Origin: Pedobacter riviphilus
GTDB taxonomy: Bacteria; Bacteroidota; Bacteroidia; Sphingobacteriales; Sphingobacteriaceae
Direction: 5' to 3'
Length of the DNA stretch: 64,000 nt
Assembly (NCBI RefSeq): GCF_014692875.1
Contig: NZ_CP061171.1
Span: 620,001 to 684,000, forward strand
The translations under genes and the position numbers were made by a program. The stretch's first letter is position 1. Each line of letters opens with the position of its first letter. Positions 26,641 to 36,633 of the stretch are shown here, one piece after another. The notes beneath the pieces are model-generated. The model was not told the DNA's origin. It was given only the letters and a program-made list of their open reading frames with translations, and did not search any database.

Positions 26641-27330
26641 TTGGAACAAATTTTACCTCATTTAGATTCTGTATTCTCGATAGATTGCGTTTTGTTTGGA
26701 TTTGATGGTAAGGAATTAAAAATCCTGCTCATTGAAAGGAATGAAGAACCATTTAAAGATTGGTGGGCATTGCCCGGTAATATTGTTGGCCCTGATGAAA
26801 GTTTAGATCAATCGGCCTCCCGCATTTTGTACGAACTTACTGGCTTGCGTGGCATTTATATGGAGCAGTATTATGCCTTTGGCGATCCGAACAGGCACCC
26901 GCAAGGTAGGGTAATTACTTTGGCTTATTACGCTTTGATCCGTTTAGGGGGAGATAAGGAACTGCGTCCGATTAGTACTTATGCCAAAAGGGCAAATTGG
27001 CTGCCGATTACTGACCTGCCTAAACTGGCATTCGATCACCAGAAAATTTACGATAAAGGACTAGAAAAAATAAAACGCCGGATTAAACACCAGCCAATTG
27101 CTTTCGAACTTTTGCCGGAGAAATTTACCTTAACGCAATTGCAGCATGTTTATGAACTGGTTCTGGGTAAAAAACTCGATAAACGGAACTTTAGGAAAAA
27201 GATTGTGAGTTTTGGTGTACTGAAAGAGCTAGATGAAAAACAAAAAGGAGTTTCCTATCGTGCGGCTACTTTGTACCGCTTCGATAAGCGTAAATACGCG
27301 AAACTTTTTGGTAAGGAGATCTCTTTTTAG
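26641..27330 (+). CDS. NUDIX-domain transcriptional regulator (NrtR/AraR type)
   Basis: A 229-residue protein. Residues 1-145 are a NUDIX domain (SIDCVLFGFDGKELKILLIER, WWALPGNIVGPDESL); the NUDIX box is degraded: R61-I-L-Y-E65-L where hydrolases have REUXEE, so it should bind rather than cleave ligand. Residues 150-229 form a winged helix (FTLTQLQHVYELVLGKKLDKRNFRKKI) as in NrtR and the Bacteroides arabinose regulator AraR. It starts with TTG at 26641; no better start is seen. Divergent from pfkA-kinase-gap, with operator C between. I infer it binds the TAGTGT-ACACTA sites and responds to a sugar or glycolytic metabolite. Confidence 0.85.
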   Translation: MEQILPHLDSVFSIDCVLFGFDGKELKILLIERNEEPFKDWWALPGNIVGPDESLDQSASRILYELTGLRGIYMEQYYAFGDPNRHPQGRVITLAYYALIRLGGDKELRPISTYAKRANWLPITDLPKLAFDHQKIYDKGLEKIKRRIKHQPIAFELLPEKFTLTQLQHVYELVLGKKLDKRNFRKKIVSFGVLKELDEKQKGVSYRAATLYRFDKRKYAKLFGKEISF

Positions 27331-27371
27331 ATATGAGACAAGAGTAGGAAACATAAGTTTAATATAAATGC

Positions 27372-27408
27372 AAAAATCCCCGATTTGAATTTCAAATCGG
27401 GGATTTTT
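27372..27408. terminator. Bidirectional terminator between the NUDIX regulator and the second kinase
   Basis: A near-perfect palindrome: AAAAATCCCCGATTTGAA against TTCAAATCGGGGATTTTT, with A and T tracts on each side. It serves both convergent genes. Confidence 0.88.
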
Positions 27409-27423
27409 ATATGGTTGTAATCC

Positions 27424-27472
27424 GACTCAGGACTCCAGACTCAGGACTCCAGACTTAGGACTGAAGACTAGG
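27424..27472 (+). repeat. 14-bp tandem repeat (about 3.5 copies)
   Basis: Units GACTCAGGACTCCA, GACTCAGGACTCCA, GACTTAGGACTGAA and GACTAGG. The last unit supplies the TAG stop codon (minus strand, 27468-27470) of the kinase gene. A related run, GAGCCCTAAGTCGTGAGCC, lies at 29578. Confidence 0.7.
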
Positions 27473-28328
27473 CTTTAGGCGCTAACTCCAAGTGGTAATG
27501 TACCAGATCATCTATAGGTGAGCGGATAATTTTACCTACGCCCATTTCGTAACGGTCGGCTACAATACTTAAAATATCACGGAAACTATAACCTACTGAA
27601 CCCACACAGTTTAATTTGTGGTCTTTGTAGTTAGGATAGTGGATGACCAAAGCTTCGAAAAATGCAGTAAAAGCATAATCAATGGTAGCAAAAGCATAAT
27701 CCTCATAGTTATCTTTAAAATCGTATAAGAATTTACTAAAGCTTGCGCAGAAACGGTTTGGCAGTGGCTTATTATAAATGTTATCGAAAATATCTTCGTT
27801 GGTTAAAGCGTAGTTATCGTAAAAAGCTTCACGTAATCCTTTCGGCATGTAACCTTTCATGTAATCGCTTAAAATACGTTTACCGATGTACGAGCCGCTA
27901 CCTTCATCACCCAAGAAATAACCCAACGAATCGATGTTCATGGTAATTTCAGATCCATCATAAAGGCATGAATTTGTACCTGTACCTAAAATAGCAGCAA
28001 ATCCTGGCTCGTTTCCAAGGAGTGCTCTAGATGAAGCAAGTAAATCGTGGCCTACAAAAATGGTTGCATTGGTAAAGATCAGTTGCATGGCATCGGCCAC
28101 AATCTTAACATTTGCAGGTGTAGAACAGCCGGCACCGTAGTAATAAACTGCTGTTAATTTCTCTCTTTCCAAGTGGTCTGGAAGAGTCTCATTCAAAGAC
28201 TTTACAATGTACTCTCCCTTCGAAAAATATGGATTGTAACCTTCGGTGTTAAAGTAAATTTTTCTGCCGGCCTCGTTAATCAAACACCAATTTGTTTTGG
28301 TAGATCCGCCGTCTGCAATTACTATCAT
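27468..28328 (-). CDS. BadF/BadG-type sugar kinase (N-acetylglucosamine kinase-like)
   Basis: About 286 residues of the actin-like kinase fold with all motifs intact: phosphate 1 ADGGSTKTNW (Asp6), GHDLLASSRA with the catalytic Asp, phosphate 2 ILGTGTNSC, and LGDEGSGSYIGK. Relatives are annotated as N-acetylglucosamine or glucosamine kinases; the sugar is not certain here. A GTG at 28352 would add eight residues; the ATG at 28328 begins just before the first strand and is preferred. Upstream is operator D (28432-28450). It is the intact paralogue of the degenerate protein at 24700, so the two may act in one sugar-sensing or sugar-entry step. Confidence 0.85.
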   Translation of the reverse strand: MIVIADGGSTKTNWCLINEAGRKIYFNTEGYNPYFSKGEYIVKSLNETLPDHLEREKLTAVYYYGAGCSTPANVKIVADAMQLIFTNATIFVGHDLLASSRALLGNEPGFAAILGTGTNSCLYDGSEITMNIDSLGYFLGDEGSGSYIGKRILSDYMKGYMPKGLREAFYDNYALTNEDIFDNIYNKPLPNRFCASFSKFLYDFKDNYEDYAFATIDYAFTAFFEALVIHYPNYKDHKLNCVGSVGYSFRDILSIVADRYEMGVGKIIRSPIDDLVHYHLELAPKA

Positions 28329-28431
28329 TTTATTTATTTTTGGTTTTAGCACGATAAAAGTATAAAAAGTCTTATATTTTGTATCCTTTTTTTTAATAAT
28401 TTTTTAACAATTTGTTGTTGTCGAAAATTAA

Positions 28432-28450
28432 GTGTGTAAAAAATACACTA
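28432..28450. promoter_or_regulatory. Operator D upstream of the BadF-type kinase
   Basis: GTGTGTAAAAAATACACTA matches the consensus at 17 of 19 positions. It is 104 bases before the kinase start on the minus strand and 99 bases before the threonine aldolase on the plus strand, so it could act on either. Confidence 0.65.
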
Positions 28451-28548
28451 TATAGGGCGTTTAATCGCCGAAAAACCTTAAAATTATACCAGAAAGGGCA
28501 TTGGTCTTTTTTTTTAACATCAATAATATTTTATAACAAAATAGCGAA

Positions 28549-29574
28549 ATGAACAGCAGATTTTTAGATTTCAGGAGTGATACAGTAACCAAGCCAACTG
28601 CTGGAATGTTGGATGCCATGATGAATGCAAAAGTGGGTGATGACGTTTTTGGTGAAGACGAAACGGTGCATGCATTGGAGACAAAATTGGCTTCGACTTT
28701 TAACATGGAGGCTGGATTATTTTGTCCATCTGGAACGATGACCAACCAGATTGCGATTAAGTGTTTTACCCAGCCGATGGATGAGGTGATCTGCGATCAG
28801 ACTGCTCATGTGTACCGTTACGAAATCGGTGGCATTGCCTTTCACTCGGGCGCATCGGTAAGGTTGTTGTATGGCGAACGCGGAATTTTAACGCCAGAGC
28901 TGATTGAACCCGAAATCAATGAAGATAATATTCACTACCCCAACTCCAGTTTGGTTGTTTTAGAAAATACAGTAAATAAAGGTGGCGGAAGCTGTTATAC
29001 TTTGTCGCAGATTGCCCCGATCCATCACCTCTGCAATATAAAAGGATTGAAACTGCATTTAGACGGTGCGCGTATTTTTAATGCGCTTGTGGCCACAGGC
29101 GATCAGGCAGGTGAGTACGGCAAATACTTTGACGGCATTTCGGTTTGCCTGTCTAAAGGACTTGGTGCGCCAGTTGGCTCTGTGCTATTGGGCAACAAAC
29201 AAATGATCCATAAAGCCCGAAAAATTAGAAAAGCTTTTGGTGGAGGCATGCGCCAGGCAGGATTTCTGGCTGCTGCTGGTATTTATGCACTCGATCATCA
29301 CGTAACACGCTTAAAAGACGATCATGCCCATGCGCAGGCTTTGGCAAATGCATTGGCCAGCGCAAAATACGTAAAATCGGTAATGCCGGTTGAAACCAAT
29401 ATTGTTATTTTCGAAGTTGAAAAGGGATCAGCAGAGAAGGTTGTGCACCAATTGAAAGAAAAAGGACTCCATTGCAATACCACCAGTGCAAGTACGATCC
29501 GTTTGGTAACACATCTGGATCTTAGTGCTGAAATGATCGATCAGGCAATCGAAATAATATTACATTTGTCTTAG
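28549..29574 (+). CDS. ltaE: Low-specificity L-threonine aldolase
   Basis: A 341-residue PLP-dependent enzyme that splits threonine or allo-threonine into glycine and acetaldehyde. Family features: FRSDTVTKPT at the start, VGDDVFGEDETV, FCPSGTMTNQIA, LHLDGARIFNA and the PLP-binding Lys in SVCLSKGLGAPVGS. Full length. It is divergent from the BadF-type kinase, with operator D between; control by that site is possible but not shown. Followed by the biotin carboxylase gene after 39 bases. Confidence 0.93.
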   Translation: MNSRFLDFRSDTVTKPTAGMLDAMMNAKVGDDVFGEDETVHALETKLASTFNMEAGLFCPSGTMTNQIAIKCFTQPMDEVICDQTAHVYRYEIGGIAFHSGASVRLLYGERGILTPELIEPEINEDNIHYPNSSLVVLENTVNKGGGSCYTLSQIAPIHHLCNIKGLKLHLDGARIFNALVATGDQAGEYGKYFDGISVCLSKGLGAPVGSVLLGNKQMIHKARKIRKAFGGGMRQAGFLAAAGIYALDHHVTRLKDDHAHAQALANALASAKYVKSVMPVETNIVIFEVEKGSAEKVVHQLKEKGLHCNTTSASTIRLVTHLDLSAEMIDQAIEIILHLS

Positions 29575-29613
29575 GCTGAGCCCTAAGTCGTGAGCCTTTA
29601 GTTCTGAGTCAAT

Positions 29614-31148
29614 ATGTCTAATGAAATTCTAACCAAAATGCCCAATAACTCCAAACCCATAATCCCAATCTCCAAACTTTTAATCGCTAACCGTGGCGAA
29701 ATCGCTTTACGTATTATGCGCTCGGCAAAGGAAATGGGCATTAAAACGGTTGCTGTTTTTTCTGAAGCCGACCGTAATGCTTTGCATGTTCGTTATGCTG
29801 ATGAGGCGGTTTGTATTGGCCCAGCGCCTTCTAACCAGAGTTATCTGGTTGGTGAGAAAATTATCGATGCCTGTAAATTAACAGGTGCTCAGGCGATCCA
29901 TCCCGGTTATGGTTTTTTATCTGAGAATGCTGGTTTTGCGCAGAAAGTTGCTGATGCAGGATTGATTTTGGTTGGCCCTTCACCAGAAGCGATGGAAACG
30001 ATGGGTAATAAACTATCGGCAAAGGCAGCGGCTTTAAAATACAATATCCCGATGGTGCCGGGAACGGAAGAAGCCATTCAGGATGTAGGCGAGGCAAAAC
30101 AGCGTGCCATCGAAGTTGGTTTCCCCATATTAATCAAAGCTGCTGCAGGTGGCGGGGTAAGGGGATGCGTATTGTAGAGCGGGCCGAAGATTTTGAAGAA
30201 CAGATGCAGCTTGCCGTAAGTGAGGCTACCTCAGCCTTTGGCGATGGGGCTGTTTTTATCGAACGTTATGTTACCTCGCCAAGGCACATCGAAATACAGG
30301 TTTTGGGCGATAGTTATGGCAATATTGTGCATCTTTTTGAACGTGAATGCTCTGTACAACGCCGTCACCAGAAGGTGGTAGAAGAGGCACCATCAGCTGT
30401 TTTAACTGAAGAAATCAGGCAGCAAATGGGGAAATGTGCCGTAGATGTAGCCCGTTCGGTAAATTATACCGGAGCCGGTACAGTAGAGTTTATTTTAGAT
30501 GAGCAGCTCAATTTCTTTTTTCTCGAAATGAATACACGCTTACAGGTAGAGCATCCGGTAACCGAGCTGATTACAGGCATAGATCTGGTAAAAGAACAGC
30601 TAAAAATAGCCTCAGGCGAAAGACTTAGTTTTAACCAGGAGGATTTAAAAATCAATGGACATGCGATAGAACTTCGCGTTTATGCTGAAGATCCGGCCAA
30701 TAATTTCCTGCCTGATATTGGCACTTTGCAGACTTACAGCACACCCAAAGGCAATGGGGTAAGGGTTGATGATGGCTTTGAGCAAGGTATGGAAATCCCG
30801 ATTTATTATGATCCGATGATCGCGAAACTGATCACTTATGGTAAAGATAGGGAAGAAGCTATTGAGCGAATGGTGAGGGCTATTGAAGAATATGATATTA
30901 CGGGGATAGAAACTACTTTGGGTTTTGGTAAATTTGTCATGCAGCATGAGGCTTTTAAAACAGGTAAATTCGATACGCATTTTGTAGGTAAATACTTTAA
31001 GCCCGAAAGTTTAAAGGTACAGGATGAAACGGAAGCCTTAATTGCCGCGGTAATTGCTGCAAAACTGTTTGATAAGAAGGAGGTGAAGTTGGGTGGTGCG
31101 GCAGTTAAGAATAGTTCCGATTGGAGAAAAAATAGATTAAAATATTAG
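29614..31148 (+). CDS. Biotin carboxylase subunit of an acyl-CoA carboxylase (single-base frameshift)
   Basis: The first part has the biotin-carboxylase start KLLIANRGEIALRIMRSAKE and IHPGYGFLSENA. The frame breaks in the ATP-grasp glycine loop: AAGGG is followed by VRGCVL and a stop at 30177, while the next frame continues KGMRIVERAEDF. One more G in the GGGG run at 30154-30157 restores AAAGGGGKGMR and a 511-residue protein with RHQKVVEEAPS, FLEMNTRLQVEHPVTE and the C-terminal carboxylase domain. It carboxylates biotin using ATP and bicarbonate. No biotin carrier or transferase gene follows, so acetyl- versus propionyl-CoA use is unclear. A sequence error is likely, since the loop is otherwise intact. 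Confidence 0.88.
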
Positions 31149-31165
31149 AGAATAGATTTAGTGCG

Positions 31166-31276
31166 ATCGTCATTCCCTCCAAAGGAGTTCCTTTGGAACA
31201 ACTTGATTAGGAATCGTAATGCCTCGGTAATATTTGCATGGGGAATTAAGATTGCCGCCTGCGCGGGAATGACGAT
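31166..31276. repeat. Interspersed palindromic element, family 1 copy 1
   Basis: Perfect 12-base ends in inverse orientation: ATCGTCATTCCC at 31166-31177 and GGGAATGACGAT at 31265-31276. Inside is a TCCAAAGG/CCTTTGGA hairpin and GCCTGCGC near the right end. The same ends and GCCTGCGC occur at 34767-34844. Confidence 0.75.
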
Positions 31277-31306
31277 TTGTTGCAAAACTAAAATGATAAA
31301 CACAAA

Positions 31307-31891
31307 ATGTTCACAGGAATTATAGAAACACTTGGCGAAGTTACTGCCATTAAAAACGACCATACCAATATCCACTTTACCATCTCTTCTGCAATTAGCC
31401 ATGAGCTGAAAATCGACCAGAGTGTAGCCCATAATGGCGTATGCTTGACTGTGGTGGCACTGAATGATGGAACACATACCGTTACAGCTATAGATGAAAC
31501 GCTAAATAAAACCAATCTTGGTGGTTTAAAAGTAGGCAGTAAAGTTAACCTCGAGCGCTGCATGCAAATGAATGCCCGTTTAGATGGACACATTGTACAG
31601 GGCCATGTAGACCAGACCGCTGTTTGTGTGAAACGTGAAGCTCTGGATGGTAGCTGGGAGTACCGCTTTAAATATGATGCTTCTGCTGGAAATGTAACCG
31701 TAGAAAAAGGTTCTGCCTGTGTAAATGGCATTAGTCTAACTGTAGTAAATTCTGAGCCCGATGAGTTTTCGGTGTTTATCATCCCTTATACTTTCGAACA
31801 TACCAATTTACAGGAAGTTGAAGTTGGCGATACGGTAAATTTAGAATTCGATATTATTGGCAAATATGTTGCCCGATTAATGAACCGATAA
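31307..31891 (+). CDS. ribE: Riboflavin synthase alpha chain
   Basis: A 194-residue protein with the tandem lumazine-binding repeats of riboflavin synthase. It starts with MFTGIIETLG, has the first-repeat SVAHNGVCLTVV and the second-repeat SACVNGISLTVV, and MNARLDGHIVQGHVDQ at the repeat boundary. It converts two molecules of 6,7-dimethyl-8-ribityllumazine to riboflavin. Full length. It stands alone from other rib genes; an interspersed repeat lies just before it. Confidence 0.95.
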   Translation: MFTGIIETLGEVTAIKNDHTNIHFTISSAISHELKIDQSVAHNGVCLTVVALNDGTHTVTAIDETLNKTNLGGLKVGSKVNLERCMQMNARLDGHIVQGHVDQTAVCVKREALDGSWEYRFKYDASAGNVTVEKGSACVNGISLTVVNSEPDEFSVFIIPYTFEHTNLQEVEVGDTVNLEFDIIGKYVARLMNR

Positions 31892-32059
31892 ACTCTATTT
31901 TTGCTGCCCGTCTGTTGTTTTTCGTGTTTAATAAGTGGTGTTTTATTAAATTATTGCCGTTGTGCTAACGCTTAATTTTTCATAACAGTACAGGATGGTT
32001 GGTTAAATAATATTTCTGATTATCGTGTAGTTAAGATTAAAAAATTAACGCTAACCAAT

Positions 32060-34708
32060 ATGAACAGAAATTTCCGTACCTCAGGCACAATAACTAGCCT
32101 TGCCTTATTGCTTTTATTTACAACGAATGTTTTAGCACAGAAAATCTCAGTAAAAGATTTAACCGTTGAGCATCTAGTAAATCCTTTTAGTGTTGATAAT
32201 CCTAAGCCTAGGTTTAGCTGGAAAATGATTTCGGATATAAAAAATACCAAACAGCGTAACTACGAAATCAGACTGGGTACAACAGCAAATATTGATAAAG
32301 TTTTATGGAAAAGGGCGATAAACAATGATCAATCGGTATTGATTGCGTACGATGGTCCAGGGCTATCCTCAAAAACTAGATATTACTGGCAGGTTAGGGT
32401 AAAAGACAACCATGGAAATGCATCTGTATGGTCGCCGGTTCAGTTTTTTCAAACAGGTTTAAAACCTGAGGATTGGACTGCAAAGTGGATTGCGGTAAAT
32501 GGAAAAGATACTTCTTTAGCCAGCCCTTTGTTCAGAAAAGAATTTAACCTGAAGAAAGAAATAAAATCTGCAATGGTTTACATTACGGCCAAAGGTTTGT
32601 ATGAGGCGAATATTAATGGCGGGCGTGTTGGTAATGCTTATTTTGCACCAGGGTGGACAAGTTATAAAGATCATATTCAGTATCAGGTTTACGATGTTAA
32701 GCAGTCACTAAAGAAAGGGGCCAATGTAATTGGCGTTTCACTGGGCGATGGCTGGTACAAGGGACGTATCGGATTTAGTAATCAAAAACAATTTTATGGC
32801 GATACCAGGGCTTTATTGCTGCAATTGGAAGTGGAATATACCGATGGAACTAAAGAAACCATTATAAGCGATAACAGCTGGAAAACAGGTTACGGGCCAA
32901 TACTTGCTTCTAACATTTATGATGGAGAAACCTACGATGCCAGGTTAGAACTAGCTGGCTGGAACAATATTGGCTTTAAAGAAAACACTAGCTGGAAATC
33001 TGCACAGGAACTGGCCAGGGGACAGGAAAAACTGGTTGGAATGAGCGGACCGCAGGTAACCAAACACGAAACATTTAAAGCCTTAAAAATATTTAAAACC
33101 CCGAAAGGTGAAACCGTTGTCGATTTTGGGCAGAATTTAGTGGGGTGGGTAATGTTAAAAGCCAAGGGGCCAGCGGGTACCAAAATTAGCATCAGCCATG
33201 CTGAGGTATTAACCAAGGAAGGGAATTTTTATACCACTAATCTCCGCTCGGCCAAACAACAGAACAATTATATTTTAAAAGGTGAAACTGAACAGGTTTT
33301 CGAACCACATTTTTCTTTTCAGGGATTTAGGTATGTAAAAATAGATGGTTACCCTGGTGAACTGAAGTTGGAAAACCTTACCGCAGTAGCTGTTTATTCG
33401 GACATGAAAACCAGCGGAAAATTCACGACTTCAAATCCTTTGCTAAATCAACTGCAGCATAACATTTCATGGGGACAGAAAGGAAATTTTGTTGATGTGC
33501 CAACAGATTGTCCGCAAAGAGACGAGCGTTTGGGCTGGACGGGCGATGCTCAGGCATTTGCTACAACAGCTGCATATAACATGGATGTATCAGGCTTTTT
33601 TACCAAATGGCTGAAAGATGTTTCTGCAGATCAGCTTCCTAACGGTAGTGTTCCTTTTGTGATACCAAATGTACTGAGCCAAAATGATGCGGGTTCTGCT
33701 GGCTGGGCTGATGTGGCCACCATTATTCCCTGGGATATGTATGTATCGTACGGAGATAAAGGCATATTAGAAACGCAGTACAGTAGCATGAAAAAGTGGG
33801 TCGATTATATTTCATCAGTAGCAAAAAATAACCTTTGGAATACGGGGTTCCACTTTGGCGATTGGTTGTTTTACAGACCTAATGATGATAACGATGGTCG
33901 TGCCGCAGTGACGGATAAGTATATGATTGCCCAAACATTTTATGCACATTCAACCCAGTTGCTGGTAAATGCCGCAAAGGTATTGGGCAAAACGGACGAT
34001 GTAACCAAATATACCGCACTATTGGAGCAGATTAAAGCCGCTTACATCAAAGAAAATATGACGCCAAACGGTAAATTGATTTCTAACACCCAAACAGCAT
34101 ATGTATTGGCCTTACAGTTTGATATGCTGCCTGAAAACTTACGTGCGCAGGCTGCACAAAGATTGGTAGACAATGTAAAAGATTACGGAAACCACCTGAC
34201 GACAGGCTTTTTGGGTACACCATACCTTTGTCATGTATTGAGCCGTTTTGGGCACGAAGATGTAGCTTATGATCTATTGTTGCAAGAAAGTTATCCTTCA
34301 TGGTTGTATCCTGTTAAAATGGGGGCAACTACCATTTGGGAGCGCTGGGATGGCATTAAACAGGATGGCTCTTTTCAAACGGCTGATATGAATTCTTTTA
34401 ACCACTATGCTTATGGCGCCATTGGCGATTGGATGTATAAAAATATTGCCGGCATTAATCCCCTGCCAGTGCAACCAGGTTACAAAACCATTTTAATTGC
34501 ACCCAGACCAGGAGGGAAATTAACCAATGCTTCGGCAGAACTGGAAACGGTGTATGGCACGGTTAAATCATCATGGACGATTATGGATGGTGTTTTTAAA
34601 CTTGATGTAACCGTTCCGGCCAATGCTACAGCAACCGTAATTTTGCCAAAAACTGATAAAAAGGAGGAAATAGGATCAGGTAGCTATCATTTTGAATACA
34701 AATATTAA
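32060..34708 (+). CDS. GH78 alpha-L-rhamnosidase
   Basis: An 882-residue secreted protein with signal peptide (LALLLLFTTNVLAQ). Domain order follows GH78: N-terminal beta-sandwich (KDLTVEHLVNPFSVDNPKPRF), two further beta domains, an (alpha/alpha)6 barrel and a C-terminal beta domain. The barrel has DCPQRDERLGWTGDA, which contains the conserved acidic residues, WLFYRPNDD, and TIWERWDG. It removes terminal L-rhamnose from plant glycosides or pectin, in the periplasm or outside. No polysaccharide utilisation locus surrounds it. Confidence 0.93.
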   Translation: MNRNFRTSGTITSLALLLLFTTNVLAQKISVKDLTVEHLVNPFSVDNPKPRFSWKMISDIKNTKQRNYEIRLGTTANIDKVLWKRAINNDQSVLIAYDGPGLSSKTRYYWQVRVKDNHGNASVWSPVQFFQTGLKPEDWTAKWIAVNGKDTSLASPLFRKEFNLKKEIKSAMVYITAKGLYEANINGGRVGNAYFAPGWTSYKDHIQYQVYDVKQSLKKGANVIGVSLGDGWYKGRIGFSNQKQFYGDTRALLLQLEVEYTDGTKETIISDNSWKTGYGPILASNIYDGETYDARLELAGWNNIGFKENTSWKSAQELARGQEKLVGMSGPQVTKHETFKALKIFKTPKGETVVDFGQNLVGWVMLKAKGPAGTKISISHAEVLTKEGNFYTTNLRSAKQQNNYILKGETEQVFEPHFSFQGFRYVKIDGYPGELKLENLTAVAVYSDMKTSGKFTTSNPLLNQLQHNISWGQKGNFVDVPTDCPQRDERLGWTGDAQAFATTAAYNMDVSGFFTKWLKDVSADQLPNGSVPFVIPNVLSQNDAGSAGWADVATIIPWDMYVSYGDKGILETQYSSMKKWVDYISSVAKNNLWNTGFHFGDWLFYRPNDDNDGRAAVTDKYMIAQTFYAHSTQLLVNAAKVLGKTDDVTKYTALLEQIKAAYIKENMTPNGKLISNTQTAYVLALQFDMLPENLRAQAAQRLVDNVKDYGNHLTTGFLGTPYLCHVLSRFGHEDVAYDLLLQESYPSWLYPVKMGATTIWERWDGIKQDGSFQTADMNSFNHYAYGAIGDWMYKNIAGINPLPVQPGYKTILIAPRPGGKLTNASAELETVYGTVKSSWTIMDGVFKLDVTVPANATATVILPKTDKKEEIGSGSYHFEYKY

Positions 34709-34766
34709 TCGCTTAATATTGCAGCATTGTAAAAAAGGACCCTATTAATAGTATTTCTTCTGCGAA

Positions 34767-34844
34767 AAATCGTCATTCTCAACTTGGTTGGGAATCTTAA
34801 GGCAATTAGTTTTAGGATTCCCGCCTGCGCAAGAATGACGATTT
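34767..34844. repeat. Interspersed palindromic element, family 1 copy 2
   Basis: Perfect 13-base inverse ends, AAATCGTCATTCT (34767-34779) and AGAATGACGATTT (34832-34844), and CCGCCTGCGC near the right end as in the copy at 31166. It is shorter (78 bases against 111). Confidence 0.75.
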
Positions 34845-34888
34845 GGTTGAATTATGGTACGGTTTTTACACAATGCTAAAAAAAATAA

Positions 34889-35350
34889 ATGTACAGTAAA
34901 GAAGAAGCAGCCCGCTTGCGCCAACAGTTTTGGATCAGTTTTGGGCAATACATGAAACCTGTCCCTTCAGCAAGCGGTTCAACCGTAAACTGGACGAACT
35001 ACAAAACTGGCGTGAAGAACATCTTCTTTAAAATGGATGTTGATGCTAAAAATGCCTTTATTAGCATTCAACTGTCGCATCCCGATCCCGATATCAGGCA
35101 CCTCATTTTCGAACAGTTCGAAGAATTTAAGCTTTTATTTGCCAATACGGTAAATGAAGAATGGGACTGGATAAAAGATACAACTGATGATTTCGGTAAA
35201 ACGGTATCACAGATTTCAAGCAGCATTACTGGCGTGAGCATTTTTAACCAACAGCACTGGCCAACCTTAATCTCCTTTTTTAAACCCAGAATAATTGCCC
35301 TGGATGAATTTTGGGACAATGTAAAACCTGTTTTTGAAGATCTGGTTTAA
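34889..35350 (+). CDS. DUF4268 domain protein
   Basis: A 153-residue protein with the DUF4268 features: EEAARLRQQFWISFGQYM at the start, YKTGVKNIFFKMDVD, and IFNQQHWPTLISFFKPR near the end. This domain is also found next to restriction/nuclease-type domains in other proteins, but alone its function is unknown. No signal peptide. Its stop overlaps the stop of the convergent TPR gene by four bases. Confidence 0.8.
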   Translation: MYSKEEAARLRQQFWISFGQYMKPVPSASGSTVNWTNYKTGVKNIFFKMDVDAKNAFISIQLSHPDPDIRHLIFEQFEEFKLLFANTVNEEWDWIKDTTDDFGKTVSQISSSITGVSIFNQQHWPTLISFFKPRIIALDEFWDNVKPVFEDLV

Positions 35351-36501
35351 TCGGCCAGGTTTAGCTGTGCAATCCTATCCTTTGAAAATTTAATTTCCTC
35401 TTTATCATCCGTTAAGCTCGGTTTGCTTTTTAAATAAAGGTTATAATATTTGAGTGCATTTTTCTCCTGCTTTAAACGGGTATCATAAAATATGGCCAAG
35501 CGGTAATATAAAGTTGCTGTTGCTTTAAATTGTAAACCTTTTTTATAGGCTGCGCTTGCCAATGCCAGTTGATTATTTTCTTCATAAACCAGTCCCAATA
35601 AAGAATAATAACTGGACGTATTGGGCGAAATGGCCTCATCGATGGTTTTCCTGGTGTAAATAGCCGCCTGTGGATAATTTTTTAAAGCTCGGTAACTGAG
35701 CGAGGTGTAATATAAGGTAGTTTCATTCCCCATCGCTACTACCTCCAGTTGTTTAAAAAGATCGATTGCTTTCTGATATTTTTTGGTATAATAATAAGCT
35801 TTTGCAACATCTTTTACCACCCCTGCATCGGCAGCATCTTTTAACAGTTTCTCTCCTGATGCAATCACTTCGCTGTACCTTTTAAGCTGATTGGCTATCG
35901 GAAGTTTCGCTCTTTGCAGCACGAGGTTATCACTATCTCCCTTAATGGCAATGTCGAGTACATGATAAGCTTTTTCGTATTGCTGATAAGCCGCATGCAC
36001 CTCAGCGAGATCAGCAGCAACATCTCCCTCCAACGGATTGATCTGATTAGCCTTTAAGAGGTAGATGAGTTTAAGGGAATCATTCTTTGGAGAACTGTAC
36101 AAATTGGCCAGCAGTTTGTACACATTAAAGTTATTGCTATCTATTTTTGCAATTTCGCTGTAGTACAATTTGGCTTTTTCGGTATTACCTCTTTTGGTGT
36201 TAATACTGCCCAGGCTGAAAAGAATTGGCAGGCTCTGCGGCTGCAGTGTATAGGCCTTGCCATAAAATTTTTCTGCTTCTACATTATTGCCTGCCATTAA
36301 AAAACAATAGCCAATTTGGCTGAGGGTTTTAAAATCATTCACTTCTTCTCCGTAAATGCCTTTAAGGTATTGAGCAGCATCGGCATAACGTTGGGTCTGA
36401 TAGAAATCGAAAAGTTTCTCCTTATCAACAGCAGTTGCATTTTGTGCATATCCTGTTAAACTTAAACCAAATAAAATCAATAGTGTAAGAAGCCTTTTCA
36501 T
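35347..36501 (-). CDS. Secreted tetratricopeptide-repeat protein
   Basis: A 384-residue protein with signal peptide (LTLLILFGLSLTGYAQ) and about nine TPR units covering the rest (for example AEKFYGKAYTLQPQSLPILF, AKLYYSEIAKIDSNNFNVYK, AIDLFKQLEVVAMGNETTLY, ALKYYNLYLKSKPSL). Such proteins are periplasmic scaffolds; no enzymatic motif is present. Related Bacteroidota proteins are often near outer-membrane or gliding genes, but here no partner is clear. Confidence 0.85.
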   Translation of the reverse strand: MKRLLTLLILFGLSLTGYAQNATAVDKEKLFDFYQTQRYADAAQYLKGIYGEEVNDFKTLSQIGYCFLMAGNNVEAEKFYGKAYTLQPQSLPILFSLGSINTKRGNTEKAKLYYSEIAKIDSNNFNVYKLLANLYSSPKNDSLKLIYLLKANQINPLEGDVAADLAEVHAAYQQYEKAYHVLDIAIKGDSDNLVLQRAKLPIANQLKRYSEVIASGEKLLKDAADAGVVKDVAKAYYYTKKYQKAIDLFKQLEVVAMGNETTLYYTSLSYRALKNYPQAAIYTRKTIDEAISPNTSSYYSLLGLVYEENNQLALASAAYKKGLQFKATATLYYRLAIFYDTRLKQEKNALKYYNLYLKSKPSLTDDKEEIKFSKDRIAQLNLAD

Positions 36502-36633
36502 AACATATAATTTTAAACTAATTTATTAGTTGTTTTTGGTAATTCCAAATCTGTTCGTTAAAAGATTAACGAAATAAAACAAAACCAGCGCTAAGGGGTT
36601 TATAAGGAATAGTTTAACTAAAAATAAGAACCT

